Assembly: GCA_016844485.1 (NCBI GenBank)
Contig: JAENIZ010000043.1
Span: forward strand, 1-8,593
DNA from: Gammaproteobacteria bacterium
GTDB taxonomy: Bacteria > Pseudomonadota > Gammaproteobacteria > Eutrophobiales > Eutrophobiaceae
Length of the DNA: 8,593 bases
Direction: 5' to 3'
Position numbers and translations under genes: made by a program
The notes under the pieces: model-generated
What the model was told of the DNA's origin: nothing
Databases searched by the model: none
What the model saw: the letters and a program-made list of their open reading frames with translations, nothing else
In this document: positions 1 to 6,825 of the stretch, piece after piece
Position numbering within the stretch: the stretch's first letter is position 1
How the letters are laid out: each line of letters begins with the position of its first letter

Positions 1-1
1 A

Positions 2-937
2 TTAATGGAAGCCCGGGTGATGTATTTCCGGCCGGAGATGACGGTAGGTGAGGCGCTCAATATTATTCGTTCCAGACCTAAACGTACCTATCGCAAAATC
101 TATACTGTCGATGAAAACAACCGGCTGGAGGGAATGATAGAGATTGAGGAACTGGCCCTTGCGGATCATTCAACAACTTTATCCGAACTTGAGCATCTGT
201 CGCCCGCCGTTGTGGAAGTCACTGCCAGTCGCGAAGAACTGGTGGATATTTTCGAAAAGCAAAAGGTGACTGATTTACCCGTTATCGATTTTGATCAACG
301 TCTTGTCGGTATTATCCGTTATCACGTATTTGTGGACGCCGCACGCGAAGAAAGCAGTGCGGATTTCCAGAAGATGGTAGGTGTCAGCAGGGACGAGCGT
401 GCGCTGTCGACCGCCATATTTGCGATCCGCAAGCGCCTGCCCTGGCTTGAAATCAATCTTGCCACGGCCTTTATGGCGGCAGCTGTTGTCGGTTTGTTTG
501 AAGATACCATTGCAAAGTACACGGCCCTGGCAGTGTTGTTGCCTGTTGTGGCCGGACAATCCGGTAATACCGGCATGCAGGCATTGGCAGTCACAATGCG
601 CGGGCTTGCGATCAAGGAAATCTATCCGCGTAATTGGCCGCGTATCCTGTTCAAAGAATTCAGTGTCGGTTTCTGGAACGGGATCGCTGTCGGCATCACT
701 ACAGGTGTTTGTGTGTATATCTGGAGCCGGAATTTTGGGCTGACGTTAATTATCATGCTGTCCATGGTGATATCCATGTCTATCGCCAGTATTTCCGGGG
801 CGGCCACACCCATCCTGTTGACTGTGGCAAAGCAGGACCCCGCCCAGTCATCTTCGATTTTCCTGACGACGATCACGGATGTTGCCGGTTTCTTCAGTTT
901 CCTTGGTATTGCTACGCTGCTTATCTCCATGTTTTAG
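2..937 (+). CDS. mgtE: Magnesium transporter MgtE, C-terminal part (5' end outside the window)
   Basis: MgtE is an inner-membrane Mg2+ channel gated by cytoplasmic CBS domains that sense Mg2+. The visible part has two CBS repeats (residues about 1-52 and 60-113, counted from the ATG at 5), the second ending in the typical LPVID...RLVGII. After the linker RLPWLEIN (144-151) comes the five-helix pore domain, with the AGQSGNTGMQ motif (183-192), the DPA motif (278-280) and TTITDVAG (288-295); Asp292 matches the pore Asp that binds Mg2+ in Thermus MgtE. The ATG at 5 is probably not the start. The frame is open to the edge, the preceding codon is Leu, and 'LM' at this point matches the family's linker motif before CBS1. 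The usual N-terminal helical domain (about 130 residues) would then lie upstream. The TAG stop is followed by two copies of GGTAAATAA (938-946 and 957-965) of unknown meaning. Confidence 0.93.
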   Translation, partial: LMEARVMYFRPEMTVGEALNIIRSRPKRTYRKIYTVDENNRLEGMIEIEELALADHSTTLSELEHLSPAVVEVTASREELVDIFEKQKVTDLPVIDFDQRLVGIIRYHVFVDAAREESSADFQKMVGVSRDERALSTAIFAIRKRLPWLEINLATAFMAAAVVGLFEDTIAKYTALAVLLPVVAGQSGNTGMQALAVTMRGLAIKEIYPRNWPRILFKEFSVGFWNGIAVGITTGVCVYIWSRNFGLTLIIMLSMVISMSIASISGAATPILLTVAKQDPAQSSSIFLTTITDVAGFFSFLGIATLLISMF

Positions 938-992
938 GGTAAATAACTGGTTGGGCGGTAAATAATCCGGGATCGCACAAAAAATCATTTGA

Positions 993-1021
993 TTTACAAA
1001 AAATAATCTACTATCTATATA
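993..1021 (+). promoter_or_regulatory. Candidate sigma70 promoter for the 88-codon gene
   Basis: TTTACA (993-998) is followed after a 17-bp spacer by TATATA (1016-1021) in very AT-rich DNA, about 95 bp before the ATG at 1114. A second possible -10 is the perfect TATAAT at 1063-1068, which would give a shorter leader but has no recognisable -35. The positions are read directly; promoter function is inferred. Confidence 0.4.
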
Positions 1022-1113
1022 ACATTAATAATCAGGTTAAATTTATGAATTCAATCTAAGTTTATAATTTACATGGTTTTATCATTTTATTTTGCAAGTT
1101 AAGAAGGTGCAAG

Positions 1114-1380
1114 ATGGAAACTAAAAAGAACCGTGAGTATAAAGAATACCCCGACGCTGATGAGATCCTGGATTATGCTGATGTTCCTGATGCGGAGCTT
1201 GATCTGGATGATGAAGATGAAAAATCGCTGAAACACAGGGGGGGACATGTCCGTCTCAGGCTAACATGGAGGGATACGGAGAAGTACAAGGAGATGAGGG
1301 AACTTTACAGGATAATTAATGACGAATTGTATACATGTTCCCTCGAAAATGAATTCAGCGAGAATGAAGGACAAGAATAG
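1114..1380 (+). CDS. Small acidic protein of unknown function
   Basis: This 88-residue protein is not one I recognise. A strong ribosome binding site (AGAAGGTG, ending six bases before the ATG) supports both the gene and its start. The N-terminal half is very acidic, with a cluster of Asp and Glu at residues 25-37. The middle has a short basic patch (KHRGGHVRLRLTWR, about 41-54), followed by a probable amphipathic helix (residues 54-72, EKYKEMRELYRIINDEL) and another acidic tail. There is no signal peptide, membrane segment or cysteine pair; the single Cys is at residue 75. An acidic part followed by a basic helix suggests a small cytosolic protein that binds a partner or nucleic acid, but this is a guess. 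It has its own promoter region and a terminator downstream at about 1596-1630. Confidence 0.75.
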   Translation: METKKNREYKEYPDADEILDYADVPDAELDLDDEDEKSLKHRGGHVRLRLTWRDTEKYKEMRELYRIINDELYTCSLENEFSENEGQE

Positions 1381-1555
1381 ATTAATTACAAATTATTTTA
1401 GTGGTTGTGGTGGCAGTGCAGGTGTAGTGACATCGGTATGGATAACCTCTGAACAAACGAGGAATGTCAGGTTTGAACCTGAACCGGTGGATGGAGAATT
1501 AGTCGATCACACCGTTCCGGATTCTTCAGATATATTACAGACGATCCGCGATTGA
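1364..1555 (+). CDS. Doubtful 63-codon ORF overlapping the acidic protein
   Basis: An ATG at 1364 opens a 63-codon frame that overlaps the last 17 bases of the acidic gene in another phase and ends 41 bases before the terminator. The overlap would allow translational coupling, but the only upstream purine stretch (AGCGAGA) is a weak ribosome binding site. The product has a YFSGCGGSAG segment near residues 11-20 and an acidic C-terminal half, with no domain I recognise. It fills the space between the upstream gene and a good terminator, which is the main argument for it. It may equally be untranslated 3' sequence. Confidence 0.28.
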   Translation: MKDKNRLITNYFSGCGGSAGVVTSVWITSEQTRNVRFEPEPVDGELVDHTVPDSSDILQTIRD

Positions 1556-1566
1556 TCCCGGGATCA
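1553..1566. repeat. Perfect 14-bp palindrome
   Basis: TGATCCCGGGATCA reads the same on both strands. It overlaps the stop codon of the doubtful 63-codon ORF and lies 30 bp before the terminator stem. It could be a protein-binding site, or chance. Confidence 0.5.
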
Positions 1567-1595
1567 CCATTCCAGGATAAATTTCCCATAAACTG

Positions 1596-1630
1596 AAAAC
1601 ACTCCCCAATGAAAGGGGTGTGTTTTTATT
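1596..1630 (+). terminator. Intrinsic (rho-independent) terminator
   Basis: AAAACAC-T-CCCC (1596-1607) pairs with GGGG-T-GTGTTTT (1615-1626) around the 7-base loop AATGAAA. One T-T mismatch interrupts the stem, and a T-rich tract runs on to about 1634. This closes the transcription unit of the small acidic gene and separates it from the rim operon. Confidence 0.8.
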
Positions 1631-1709
1631 TTTAGTAATCATGCTGTGTCCCGGTCCCATAATGTCCCAGGAATATTTACGTCCATTTCTGATATTATTT
1701 CGTTAATTA

Positions 1710-1729
1710 CCGGGATTAGTCCGGGATTA
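1710..1729. repeat. Two direct copies of CCGGGATTA, 11 bp apart
   Basis: CCGGGATTA occurs at 1710-1718 and 1721-1729, a spacing of 11 bp, just upstream of the GGAG ribosome binding site (1731-1734) used for the rimB-like start. The shared core CCGGGAT also occurs in the intergenic DNA at 967-973 and 1558-1564. A regulator binding one face of the helix is possible; this is inferred from spacing only. Confidence 0.4.
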
Positions 1730-1738
1730 CGGAGTTTT

Positions 1739-2257
1739 ATGCCCTGTGGCTTCAGGCGTATGAAAAGCGAAAAAGAAATAATTAAACCAAACAGAATAGG
1801 GTGGCGCGAATGGGTAGCATTACCTGGACTCGATATCCCGGCTATAAAGGCCAAGGTCGATACCGGCGCCCGGACATCATCCTTGCACACATTCCATATC
1901 GAATCTTTCCGGGAAAAGGGCAGGGACATGGTGAAGTTTCACATTCATCCGTTGCAGAAAAGAACAGATATCGAAATTATCTGTGTTGCGCCGATTATCG
2001 ATACACGAATAGTCAAGGACTCGGGGGGGCATGCCGAAGAACGTCATGTGATCATGACCCCATTACGCCTGGGCAAGATGGAATGGCCTATCGAAGTTAC
2101 ATTGACCAGCCGTGACGATATGTTGTTTCGCATGTTGCTGGGCCGTACTGCTATAATTGATGGACATTTCAGGGTGAGTCCCGGCGAGTCCTACGTGACG
2201 GGCAAATCGTTCATAACAGCGTATAAAAGAATAATTGGTAAAAGGATGAATTCATGA
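1739..2257 (+). CDS. rimB: RimB-type retropepsin-like protease (PF05618, 'ATP-dependent zinc protease' family)
   Basis: This family was annotated as zinc protease but has a retropepsin-like fold; members next to rimK are called RimB and are implicated in control of S6 glutamylation. The family core is clear: GWREWVALPGL, then KAKVDTGARTSSLH with the aspartic-protease DTGA signature (residues 41-44 from this start), and later LLGRTAI followed by a glycine- and serine-containing C-terminal stretch. There is no signal peptide, so it should be cytosolic. The start is uncertain. ATG 1739 has GGAG four bases upstream and gives 172 residues. ATG 1760 gives 165 residues and the N-terminal length most like relatives I recall, but has a poor ribosome binding site. 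ATG 1646 lies only about 15 bp past the terminator and adds residues not expected in the family. The TGA overlaps the rimK ATG (ATGA), indicating coupled translation. No small rimA gene is evident beside it. Confidence 0.88.
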   Translation: MPCGFRRMKSEKEIIKPNRIGWREWVALPGLDIPAIKAKVDTGARTSSLHTFHIESFREKGRDMVKFHIHPLQKRTDIEIICVAPIIDTRIVKDSGGHAEERHVIMTPLRLGKMEWPIEVTLTSRDDMLFRMLLGRTAIIDGHFRVSPGESYVTGKSFITAYKRIIGKRMNS

Positions 2258-3159
2258 AGATTGCAATTTTGTCGCGCAACCCGAAACTTTATTCAACCCG
2301 GCGGCTGGTTGAGGCGGCAAAGGCAAACTGTCATAGGGTCTGGATCCTCGATGTCCTGCGTTGTTATATGAATATCACCTCAGCCAAACCCACCATGCAC
2401 TATAAAGGAAGAGATCTCAGCGGGTTTGATGCTGTCATCCCACGCATCGGCGCCTCCGTTACATTTTATGGCACGGCAGTCTTGAGGCAATTTGAAATGA
2501 TGGGTGTCTATCCACTCAATGAGTCCGTGGCGATCACACGCGCACGGGATAAATTGCGTGCGTTGCAGTTGCTTTCACGTAAAGGCGTTGGTTTGCCCAT
2601 AACAGGATTTGCCAACAAGCCGGATGATATTGATGACTTGATCAAGATGGTCGGTGGAGCGCCGCTGGTAATCAAACTCCTGCAAGGCACGCAGGGCATT
2701 GGTGTGGTACTTACTGAAACACGCGAACAGGCGGAAAGCGTGATTGAATCATTCCTGGGTCTCAAGGCCAGTGCGCTGGTCCAGGAATATATCAAGGAGG
2801 CAGGCGGTTCAGATATCCGGTGTTTTGTCATCGGCGGCAAAGTGGTCGCTTCAATGCAGCGCCAGGCAGTAGAAGGTGAATTCCGATCCAACCTCCATCG
2901 CGGGGGAAAGGCGAAATTGGTAAAAATCACATCGCTCGAACGTGAAACGGCAATCTCCGCAGCAAAGACCATGGGGCTTAATGTCTGTGGTGTTGATATC
3001 CTGCGTTCCAATCACGGGCCGGTGGTGATGGAGGTTAACTCGTCGCCCGGACTCAAGGGTATTGAACGCGCCACGAACAAGGACATAGCCGCGATGATCA
3101 TTAAATTTGTTGAAGTCAATGCACAGAAAGGAAACACACGCACCCGTGGTAAAGGCTGA
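2254..3159 (+). CDS. rimK: Ribosomal protein S6--L-glutamate ligase RimK
   Basis: RimK is a cytosolic ATP-grasp enzyme that adds glutamate residues, using ATP, to the C-terminus of ribosomal protein S6; the E. coli enzyme can also make poly-alpha-glutamate. The protein is 301 residues, the family's normal length. Residues 1-90 form the N-terminal domain. The ATP-grasp part has Lys100 (RARDKLRAL), Lys141 and the glycine-rich loop LLQGTQGIG (142-150), VQEYIKEA (176-183), Arg189 and Arg203, SNLHRGG (212-218), and the metal ligands Asp248 (GVDILRS), Glu260 and Asn262 (MEVNSSPG). These match E. coli RimK position for position, so activity is likely. The start overlaps the stop of the rimB-like gene by four bases and has AAAGG six bases upstream. 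The short gap to the next gene (7 bp) shows one operon. Confidence 0.97.
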   Translation: MKIAILSRNPKLYSTRRLVEAAKANCHRVWILDVLRCYMNITSAKPTMHYKGRDLSGFDAVIPRIGASVTFYGTAVLRQFEMMGVYPLNESVAITRARDKLRALQLLSRKGVGLPITGFANKPDDIDDLIKMVGGAPLVIKLLQGTQGIGVVLTETREQAESVIESFLGLKASALVQEYIKEAGGSDIRCFVIGGKVVASMQRQAVEGEFRSNLHRGGKAKLVKITSLERETAISAAKTMGLNVCGVDILRSNHGPVVMEVNSSPGLKGIERATNKDIAAMIIKFVEVNAQKGNTRTRGKG

Positions 3160-3166
3160 ACACTGA

Positions 3167-4201
3167 ATGCGCGCACCCATTGAAATCGGCGGTGTAGTAG
3201 TCAAGCCCGGTGAGCGGGCAACTATCGACGTGCCCCTTTCGGAACTTTACACGCACACCTCACTGACGATCCCGGTGCAGGTTATCCACGGCAGGGAAGA
3301 TGGTCCGCGTTTATTTGTTTGTGCAGCGATACATGGCGATGAAATCAACGGGGTAGAGATCATTCGCCGCGTGCTGAGACTGAAATATATGTTACAAATA
3401 AGTGGAACATTGATAGCTGTTCCAGTAGTGAATGTATATGGTTTTATCAACCAGTCGCGCTATCTGCCTGATCGGCGTGATCTGAACCGTTCTTTTCCGG
3501 GATCTGAAACGGGCTCGATGGCTGCGCGGCTGTCGCATGTTTTTTTGAAAGAGATTGCATCCAAATCCACGCACGGGATCGATCTGCATACTGCCGCAAT
3601 TCACAGGGACAATCTCCCCCAGGTCCGCGCCTATCTGGACGATGAGGTCACCAAACGCATGGCGCATGCCTTTCCAGTACCGGTTATCCTGAATACTGAT
3701 CTTGTGGAAGGGTCGATGCGACAGGCGCTTGAACAAATGGATATCTCCGTAATCGTGTATGAGGCAGGGGAAGCGCTGAGGTTTAATGAAGACTCCATTC
3801 GTATAGGCGTTAAGGGTATTGTCTCAGCGATGCGTGAACTTGGCATGTTACCGAAATTAAAATCACACAAGGCGAATAATAATCCTCTGGTGGCCGAATC
3901 CAGCACCTGGGTGCGTGCACCGCAGGGCGGCATACTCCGCGCGACTACCCAGTTGGGCGCAATAGTTGAGGAAAACCAGATTCTCGGGATCGTTGCCGAT
4001 CCGTTTGGCGAAAAAGAGGAAAAAGTCATTGCTGCAGCTTCCGGTATTGTCATCGGACGCACCAACATTCCCCTCGTCAATGAAGGAGAAGCGTTGTTTC
4101 ATATTGCACGTTTCAATGACGCTGGTTCTGTTTCCGGCAAAAAACAGGAAATAGACCCCGATCCCAATCTGAAAACACAAGCCGAACCACCTGACGTCTA
4201 A
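3167..4201 (+). CDS. AstE/aspartoacylase-family zinc amidohydrolase (PF04952) linked to rimK
   Basis: This is a cytosolic zinc-dependent hydrolase of the succinylglutamate desuccinylase/aspartoacylase family, related to M14 carboxypeptidases. Zinc ligands are visible as HGDE (His56, Glu59) and His141 (DLHTA). The substrate-binding motif DRRDLNRSFPG is at 102-112, and the likely general base is a Glu in YEAGE (197-201; Glu198 is the more likely). A C-terminal beta-rich domain (about 245-315, starting WVRAPQGGILR) resembles the biotinyl/lipoyl-like cap typical of this subgroup. About 28 polar residues follow as an unusual tail. It is 344 residues and lies 7 bp after rimK, with AAAGG 11 bases before the ATG. 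There are no arginine-catabolism (ast) genes around it, so it is probably not AstE itself. Its place in the operon suggests action on a glutamyl or acyl-amino-acid substrate tied to RimK; that substrate is inferred, not shown. Confidence 0.9.
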   Translation: MRAPIEIGGVVVKPGERATIDVPLSELYTHTSLTIPVQVIHGREDGPRLFVCAAIHGDEINGVEIIRRVLRLKYMLQISGTLIAVPVVNVYGFINQSRYLPDRRDLNRSFPGSETGSMAARLSHVFLKEIASKSTHGIDLHTAAIHRDNLPQVRAYLDDEVTKRMAHAFPVPVILNTDLVEGSMRQALEQMDISVIVYEAGEALRFNEDSIRIGVKGIVSAMRELGMLPKLKSHKANNNPLVAESSTWVRAPQGGILRATTQLGAIVEENQILGIVADPFGEKEEKVIAAASGIVIGRTNIPLVNEGEALFHIARFNDAGSVSGKKQEIDPDPNLKTQAEPPDV

Positions 4202-4203
4202 TC

Positions 4204-4329
4204 AAAGTCCTGGCGGAAAAAGTGATGGAAACAGATCGCCTGACATTTTTTACCGATGATCCCGCCAGTGATGTGGTGAGCGCATTCGATCGTTATGATC
4301 TGATCTCGGCGCCAGTACTCATTGCCTGA
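4204..4329 (+). pseudogene. Remnant of an MgtE-type CBS domain
   Basis: In one frame these bases encode about 41 residues containing LAEKVMETDRLTF and then SAFDRYDLISAPV, the pattern of the second CBS domain of gammaproteobacterial MgtE proteins ('RYDLxSAPVV'). It breaks into LIA and a TGA just where the family continues with a D..G+L.G turn. Upstream, an in-frame stop at 4192-4194 inside the preceding gene limits the frame, so at most about 45 codons exist. An ATG at 4225 could start a 34-residue peptide, but no good ribosome binding site precedes it. The spacing of conserved positions resembles the CBS2 of the MgtE at the left edge of the window, so it may derive from an mgtE paralogue once behind the rim operon. 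The CBS likeness is from memory of the family, not a search. Confidence 0.6.
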
Positions 4330-4357
4330 AATAAATCTCTCCTGCATTTTATAATTT

Positions 4358-4367
4358 CCGCAAGCGG
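4358..4367. repeat. Small hairpin CCGC-AA-GCGG after the ABC gene stop
   Basis: CCGCAAGCGG can fold into a 4-bp GC stem two bases past the stop codon of the minus-strand ABC gene. It lacks a T tract on either strand, so it is at best a weak terminator or an mRNA 3'-end structure for the ABC gene. Confidence 0.25.
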
Positions 4368-4369
4368 TA

Positions 4370-5233
4370 TTACATCACCAAACCTCTTCGCTTTGACAAA
4401 ACCGGTATTTTCGGAACCTCTTCCATTTGACGCTGGTTAAGTACCGGCATTGAATCAAAATATGGGCGAATTATTTCGGAATCAAAGCGCTCAAATTCAT
4501 CGAATGGACCATCGAAATAGATCGTTCCTTCATACAGCATGACAGTCCTAGGACGCAATCTGTAAAGAAGATCCTTGTCATGAGTGATAATGATCGTGGT
4601 TCTTTCGGAACCATCCGCAAGTTTCATGTCATGTGTGGCAAGAATCAGATCATGAATCTGTGCAGAAGTTTTCGGGTCAAGACCTGTGGTAGGTTCGTCA
4701 TAAAAAATAACGTAGGGATTCATTGATAAGGCCCGTGCTATAGCCAGGCGTTTTGCCATACCTCCTGATAATTCACTGTGATCAATGTTCAGAAAATCCT
4801 GGCTGGCAGGCAATTCAACAGCGCGTAACGTGCGTATTGCAATTGGCAGGATCGCACTGTCTTCCAGTCCCTTGACTTCCCGCAGCCACAAGGCAATATT
4901 TTCATAAACAGTACCGGAAAAAAGCGCATTGGTCTGGAAAACAACCCCCCAATGCCTGTGTAAATCATCTATTTCAAATTCATCAAATTCCGACAGATCC
5001 GTTAATTTTCCATTTCCTTCCGAATGATTGAATACCAGAATTTTACCTTTATCGGGAATAAATTGGCCAAGTATCATATTCAGAAGAACTGACTTGCCGC
5101 TGCCGGAACCGCCAATGATCGCGACCACTTCTCCTGTGAGTATTTTCAAATTAATGTCTTGTAACACCTTATTGGCATTGAATGATTTATGCAGATTCTT
5201 GATTTGAATTTCAATTTTGGGTTTGGAGTTCAT
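4370..5233 (-). CDS. MlaF-like ABC transporter ATP-binding protein, without visible partners
   Basis: This ABC ATPase energises a membrane partner. Motifs are complete: Walker A GGSGSGKS (41-48), Q-loop Gln100 (VVFQTNALF), signature LSGGMAKR (155-162), Walker B VIFYDEP (175-181), D-loop (GLDP, 184-187) and H-loop His218. The 'LSGGMAKRLAIARA' form and the 'FQTNALFSGTVYENI' stretch are typical of the MlaF/Mce-associated group, which moves phospholipids or other lipids between membranes. An acidic insert follows the first strands (about 79-90), and a tail of some 45 residues follows the H-loop domain. The family is normally encoded with an MlaE permease and an MlaD/MCE protein; here the gene has neither, being flanked by the CBS remnant and a divergent MFS gene. 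The start has GAAGGA three bases before the ATG and a promoter just upstream. The exact substrate is unknown. Confidence 0.88.
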   Translation of the reverse strand: MNSKPKIEIQIKNLHKSFNANKVLQDINLKILTGEVVAIIGGSGSGKSVLLNMILGQFIPDKGKILVFNHSEGNGKLTDLSEFDEFEIDDLHRHWGVVFQTNALFSGTVYENIALWLREVKGLEDSAILPIAIRTLRAVELPASQDFLNIDHSELSGGMAKRLAIARALSMNPYVIFYDEPTTGLDPKTSAQIHDLILATHDMKLADGSERTTIIITHDKDLLYRLRPRTVMLYEGTIYFDGPFDEFERFDSEIIRPYFDSMPVLNQRQMEEVPKIPVLSKRRGLVM

Positions 5234-5253
5234 TGATCCTTCAATATAGAGAG

Positions 5254-5281
5254 GTTATAAAATCGCTCATACCGGCTTCAA
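5254..5281 (-). promoter_or_regulatory. Candidate promoter of the ABC ATPase gene
   Basis: Read on the minus strand, TTGAAG (5276-5281) is separated by 16 bp from TATAAC (5254-5259). Transcription would start near 5247, giving a leader of about 14 bases that includes the GAAGGA ribosome binding site. Confidence 0.5.
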
Positions 5282-5343
5282 TTTATTTAGTTGGTTTTAT
5301 TTTATGATAGCATGCCAGGCAATAATAATTATGCCGAATTTCA

Positions 5344-6732
5344 ATGACCGTCAATAATAACGAATTGAATCCCTTGCAGCGCGATGCATTGACCATGGTG
5401 CTGGTTAATGCATTCACTACCCCATTGATGCTGTCCGCCGCGAATGTAGCATTGCCCTCGATTGCAAAAGACCTCAGGCTCGATGCGGTAATGCTCAGCT
5501 GGATTCCGATGGCTTTTCTTATGGCAAGCGCCATGTTTGTCCTGGTGTTTGGCCGTCTGGCGGATATGTACGGGCGCAAACGCATTTTTCTGCTGGGCAC
5601 AATGAGTGTTATTGTAACTTCATTGCTTGCAGCGTTTTCAAACAGTGGAGAATTCCTCATCGGCGCGCGCTTTTTGCAAGGCATGAGTTCCGCCATGTTA
5701 TACGCCACACAGGTCGCAATTGTTTCTTCCGTGTTTCCGCCGGACAAACGCGGTCACGCAATCGGTTTGACCGTATCAACCATCTATCTGGGTTTGACCT
5801 GCGGACCGCTCCTGGGGGGGTATCTGGTCGATGCCTTCGGTTGGCGCGCAAGTTTTGTTTTTCATATACCTCTTGCCATCGTGGTATTACTGATCGGTTT
5901 TCTGAAGGTGCCAGGGGAATGGTGTGCGGATGAACGGGGAAGTTTTGATTTTAAAGGTGCAATACTCTATGGCGTCTCCATTATCCTGCTGTGTGTTGGC
6001 GTGTCCACCCTCCCGGGTAAAGACAGTTTGCTGGCAATTATTATTGGTGTGACGGGCATCTGGTTCTTTTTTAAGTTTGCACAGCGCACCGAGCATCCCA
6101 TCTTCGATGTCAGATTGTTTTTCACCAGCCGTGTCTTCACATTTTCCTGTCTCGCATCATTGATTATCTATACCGCAATCTTTGCCAACGTGGTGCTGGT
6201 AAGTCTGTATCTGCAATACCTGAAGGGAAGCTCGGCCAGTCATGCTGGAATGATCATGATGATACAACCGCTTACCATGGCGATCTTCTCACTGTTTGCG
6301 GGACGATTATCGGATCGTGTTGAACCACGTATCATTGCATCCATTGGCATGGCCGTGACGGCACTGGGTCTCGTCATGCTGGCACAGCTCAATGGTGTGA
6401 GTTCAATCACTTACCTGTTCAGTGCATTGTTTATCACGGGCCTCGGCTTCAGCCTGTTTTCCTCGCCTAATGTGAATGCCATTATGAGTGCGGTAGAGAG
6501 GCGTTATTACGGGAGTGCAACAGGATCGATTGCGACAATGCGCGTACTCGGGCAAATGGGCAGCATGGCAATTGTCACTTTGATTTTTGCGTTGATGATA
6601 GGGCAGGTGGAAATACAACCTTCAAATTATGTAAAGCTGGAACAGGCAATTCGCACCTGTTTTGCCGTCTCCGCAGGCTTATGTATACCGGGATTTATTT
6701 TTTCACTCGTTCGGGGAAAGATGCACGACTGA
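5344..6732 (+). CDS. DHA2-type MFS multidrug exporter (EmrB/QacA family)
   Basis: This is a proton-coupled inner-membrane exporter of the 14-helix drug:H+ antiporter group. It has 462 residues, the right size for the family. Seen in order: NVALPSI at 34-40 at the end of helix 1 (family motif 'NVALP'), motif A GRLADMYGRKR (70-80) in the loop between helices 2 and 3, RFLQG (109-113, motif B Arg in helix 4), and the antiporter motif C GLTCGPLLGG (150-159) in helix 5. Many further hydrophobic segments continue to the end, with an internal repeat of motif A as AGRLSDRVEPR near 320-330. No EmrA-type or TolC-type partner gene and no adjacent regulator is visible, so the drug spectrum cannot be assigned. 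The ATG at 5344 is the only good in-frame start after a stop at 5323-5325, but it has no obvious Shine-Dalgarno sequence. It is divergent from the ABC gene. Confidence 0.92.
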   Translation: MTVNNNELNPLQRDALTMVLVNAFTTPLMLSAANVALPSIAKDLRLDAVMLSWIPMAFLMASAMFVLVFGRLADMYGRKRIFLLGTMSVIVTSLLAAFSNSGEFLIGARFLQGMSSAMLYATQVAIVSSVFPPDKRGHAIGLTVSTIYLGLTCGPLLGGYLVDAFGWRASFVFHIPLAIVVLLIGFLKVPGEWCADERGSFDFKGAILYGVSIILLCVGVSTLPGKDSLLAIIIGVTGIWFFFKFAQRTEHPIFDVRLFFTSRVFTFSCLASLIIYTAIFANVVLVSLYLQYLKGSSASHAGMIMMIQPLTMAIFSLFAGRLSDRVEPRIIASIGMAVTALGLVMLAQLNGVSSITYLFSALFITGLGFSLFSSPNVNAIMSAVERRYYGSATGSIATMRVLGQMGSMAIVTLIFALMIGQVEIQPSNYVKLEQAIRTCFAVSAGLCIPGFIFSLVRGKMHD

Positions 6733-6825
6733 GTTCATATTATTAACCATGAAGATTTCCAGATAAAAATATTTAACTTCTGTTTTTACCGTTTATATTC
6801 TCTGTACCTTACGTGGTTTCATTAA

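Noticed and set aside
622..930. Minus-strand frame inside mgtE
   Set aside because: It is fully covered by the well-supported MgtE frame and its product has no recognisable features.
1646..1738. N-terminal extension of the RimB-like protein
   Set aside because: A start at 1646 leaves almost no room after the terminator for a promoter and leader, and the extra 31 residues have no counterpart I know in the family.
2508..3011. 167-codon minus-strand frame inside rimK
   Set aside because: RimK in the other strand is certain by its catalytic motifs; the antisense product is low-complexity Ser/Arg-rich sequence typical of antisense frames.
3631..4080. 149-codon minus-strand frame inside the AstE-like gene
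   Set aside because: It is antisense to a gene with intact zinc motifs and has no start signal of its own.
5283..5747. 154-codon minus-strand frame over the MFS start
   Set aside because: It overlaps the MFS helices and motif A; no ribosome binding site or domain supports it.
6733..6825. Terminator between the convergent MFS and msrB genes
   Set aside because: Only a 4-bp GAAG/CTTC pairing with a loop of over 20 bases precedes a short T run; this is too weak to call.
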